A stretch of 64,000 bases of DNA, from positions 124,001 through 188,000 of the forward strand of contig NZ_AUDJ01000002.1 in NCBI RefSeq assembly GCF_000425405.1. The letters are read 5' to 3'. The notes under the pieces were generated by a model. The model ran no database searches. It was given only the letters and a program-made list of their open reading frames with translations, and was not told where the DNA came from. The translations under genes were made by a program, and so were the position numbers. This document shows, piece after piece, positions 62,920 through 64,000 of this stretch (positions within the stretch are counted from its first letter, which is position 1; every line of letters starts with the position of its first letter). This DNA comes from Ferrimonas kyonanensis DSM 18153 (GTDB lineage Bacteria; Pseudomonadota; Gammaproteobacteria; Enterobacterales; Shewanellaceae).

Positions 62920-64000
62920 TCAGCTTTCCGCCTGTTGCAGCTCTGGTTCAACCTCAGGCTCGCTGCCTTCCAGCATCTTCTTAATCAGCTGCGAGGCGCT
63001 GAAGGCCACGGCCACCAGTACCACCGCCATGATGGTCAGCATGCCAAAGTAATCACCGTAGACGGTCTTGACGATCTCCTGGGTGATCGCCTGGCCCTTC
63101 TCCAGGGCGATGGAGGTGGAGAACACCGCCCCGACGATGCCGGACAGGGCGATGGCGACGGAGAACAGGCTGACGCAGAAGGCCTCAATCTGTTTCGGGG
63201 CCACCGACAGGATAAAGGCCACCACCATGGAGCCGACGATCACTTCGGCCAGTGCCTGGAAGAAGTGAATGGCCAGGAATACCTCTGGGCGAATGATCAC
63301 GCTTTCGCCGATGGTCATCACCGCCAGGGTCAGAATGCCAAAGGCGATGGCGGTCAGGATAAAGGCAAAGCCCACCTTAGTGGCGGTGGTGAAATGGATG
63401 TTGCGCTTTTCCAGTGCTGAGAACACCAGTGCCACCAGGGGACCGCCAACCATGCACCACATGGGGTTCATCGCCATGGCCGCTTCCGGCGCCAGCGGAA
63501 TGAAGCCAAACAGGTCGCCGCGCATGGTGTTGATGGTCACCAGGGTCATGGAGGTCATCATCTGGCCGTAGTAGACGAAGAAGGCGATGGTCAGGCCCAC
63601 CATGATCAGGATGGTGCCCATCTTCAGTGAGTCGCGCTTTTCGGCTTTAAGCATCAAGGCGATGAAATAGCCGATGGCCCCCAAGCCGATGGCATAGACG
63701 ATGTTCTTGCCAATCTCCATGTTGGAAAACATGAAGAACACCAGGGCGATCATCGACACCGAAATCACCGCAAACAGGCCCCAGTTTTTGGCGCTCACCG
63801 GTTGCTGGTCGATGGGTTGGCTGACGTCCAGCAAGGGTTTGCGGGTAGCCAGCAGCAACAGGAATGCCAGCAGCGCCATGGAGGCGGACAGCAGGAAGCT
63901 GCCGTTGAAGCCGATCACCAGCACAATCAGCGGGAACATATACTGGCCGATGAAGGCGCCGATGTTGTTGACCGAGTAGTTGACCGCGTAGCCGTTTTCA
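62920..64000 (-). CDS. Proton-dependent oligopeptide transporter (POT/PTR family), partial
   Basis: The gene enters from beyond the window end; 359 residues of its 3' part are visible. The frame continues upstream of the internal methionine as ENGYAVNYSVNNIGAFIGQYMFPL, with the family's N-x-G-x-F segment. Eight or so hydrophobic helices follow, with the family motif region IPLAPEAAMAMNPMWCMVGGPLVALVFSALE and FFQALAEVIVGSMVVAFILSVAPK. The E-x-x-E-R proton motif would lie upstream. It imports di- or tripeptides with protons. The C-terminal tail is acidic (EGSEPEVEPELQQAES). Confidence 0.9.
   Translation of the reverse strand, partial: ENGYAVNYSVNNIGAFIGQYMFPLIVLVIGFNGSFLLSASMALLAFLLLLATRKPLLDVSQPIDQQPVSAKNWGLFAVISVSMIALVFFMFSNMEIGKNIVYAIGLGAIGYFIALMLKAEKRDSLKMGTILIMVGLTIAFFVYYGQMMTSMTLVTINTMRGDLFGFIPLAPEAAMAMNPMWCMVGGPLVALVFSALEKRNIHFTTATKVGFAFILTAIAFGILTLAVMTIGESVIIRPEVFLAIHFFQALAEVIVGSMVVAFILSVAPKQIEAFCVSLFSVAIALSGIVGAVFSTSIALEKGQAITQEIVKTVYGDYFGMLTIMAVVLVAVAFSASQLIKKMLEGSEPEVEPELQQAES

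Overview
The window is a 64-kb chromosomal segment of a Gram-negative gammaproteobacterium. The NrfA nitrite reductase with a NarP-type site, the ApbE/FMN-lipoprotein pair, AttEFGH-like transport genes, adhE next to a marC/ychE-like gene, and Vibrio/Shewanella-type attC sites all suggest a marine facultative anaerobe of the Alteromonadales (Shewanella/Ferrimonas-like). That placement is inference; no rRNA or marker gene is present. GC content looks high in most genes and clearly lower in 11.9-14.9 kb.

Layout. 0-5 kb: the end of a DEAH-box helicase gene; nrfA with its control region; three tandem ~90-100-bp repeats carrying tiny ORFs and ended by a terminator; a membrane protein of unknown role. 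4.8-11.8 kb: an acyltransferase-3 protein; a secreted modular protein; a TtrS/TtrR-like two-component pair; a divergent porin. 11.9-14.9 kb: an AT-rich stretch of short minus-strand genes with two good attC sites, read as an integron cassette array without a visible integrase. 15-18.6 kb: apbE, its likely FMN-lipoprotein substrate, and mtfA. 18.7-22.7 kb: a giant secreted protein with four lectin-like modules joined by (PVD)n linkers and the same C-terminal domain as the 6-kb protein.

23.3-40.8 kb: a complete Wzx/Wzy-type exopolysaccharide locus. A minus-strand operon encodes flippase, polymerase/ligase, GT2, a GT4-WecG fusion and GT4. A divergent plus-strand operon encodes ManC, ManB, a WcaJ-like initiating transferase, an outer-membrane barrel, a short Wza-like exporter, a Wzc-like tyrosine kinase and a CpsB-type PHP phosphatase. 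A HAD-membrane protein flanks it. Together these supply GDP-mannose, load the lipid carrier, assemble and flip the unit, polymerise it and export it under tyrosine-phosphorylation control.

40.8-64 kb: mostly housekeeping or accessory genes: the AttEFGH-like ABC operon, a VOC protein, an alpha/beta hydrolase behind a 34-bp perfect palindrome, a GGDEF-EAL protein, adhE, a MarC protein, an SDR, a lipoprotein metallopeptidase, a YdbS/YdbT pair, a WS/DGAT-esterase pair, a LysR regulator divergent from yqhD, and the 3' part of a POT peptide transporter gene. No rRNA, tRNA, CRISPR array or complete insertion sequence was recognised.

The best candidates for something undescribed are the tandem repeat/tiny-ORF unit after nrfA, the paired lectin-module proteins, and the cassette array with its repeated non-coding motifs.
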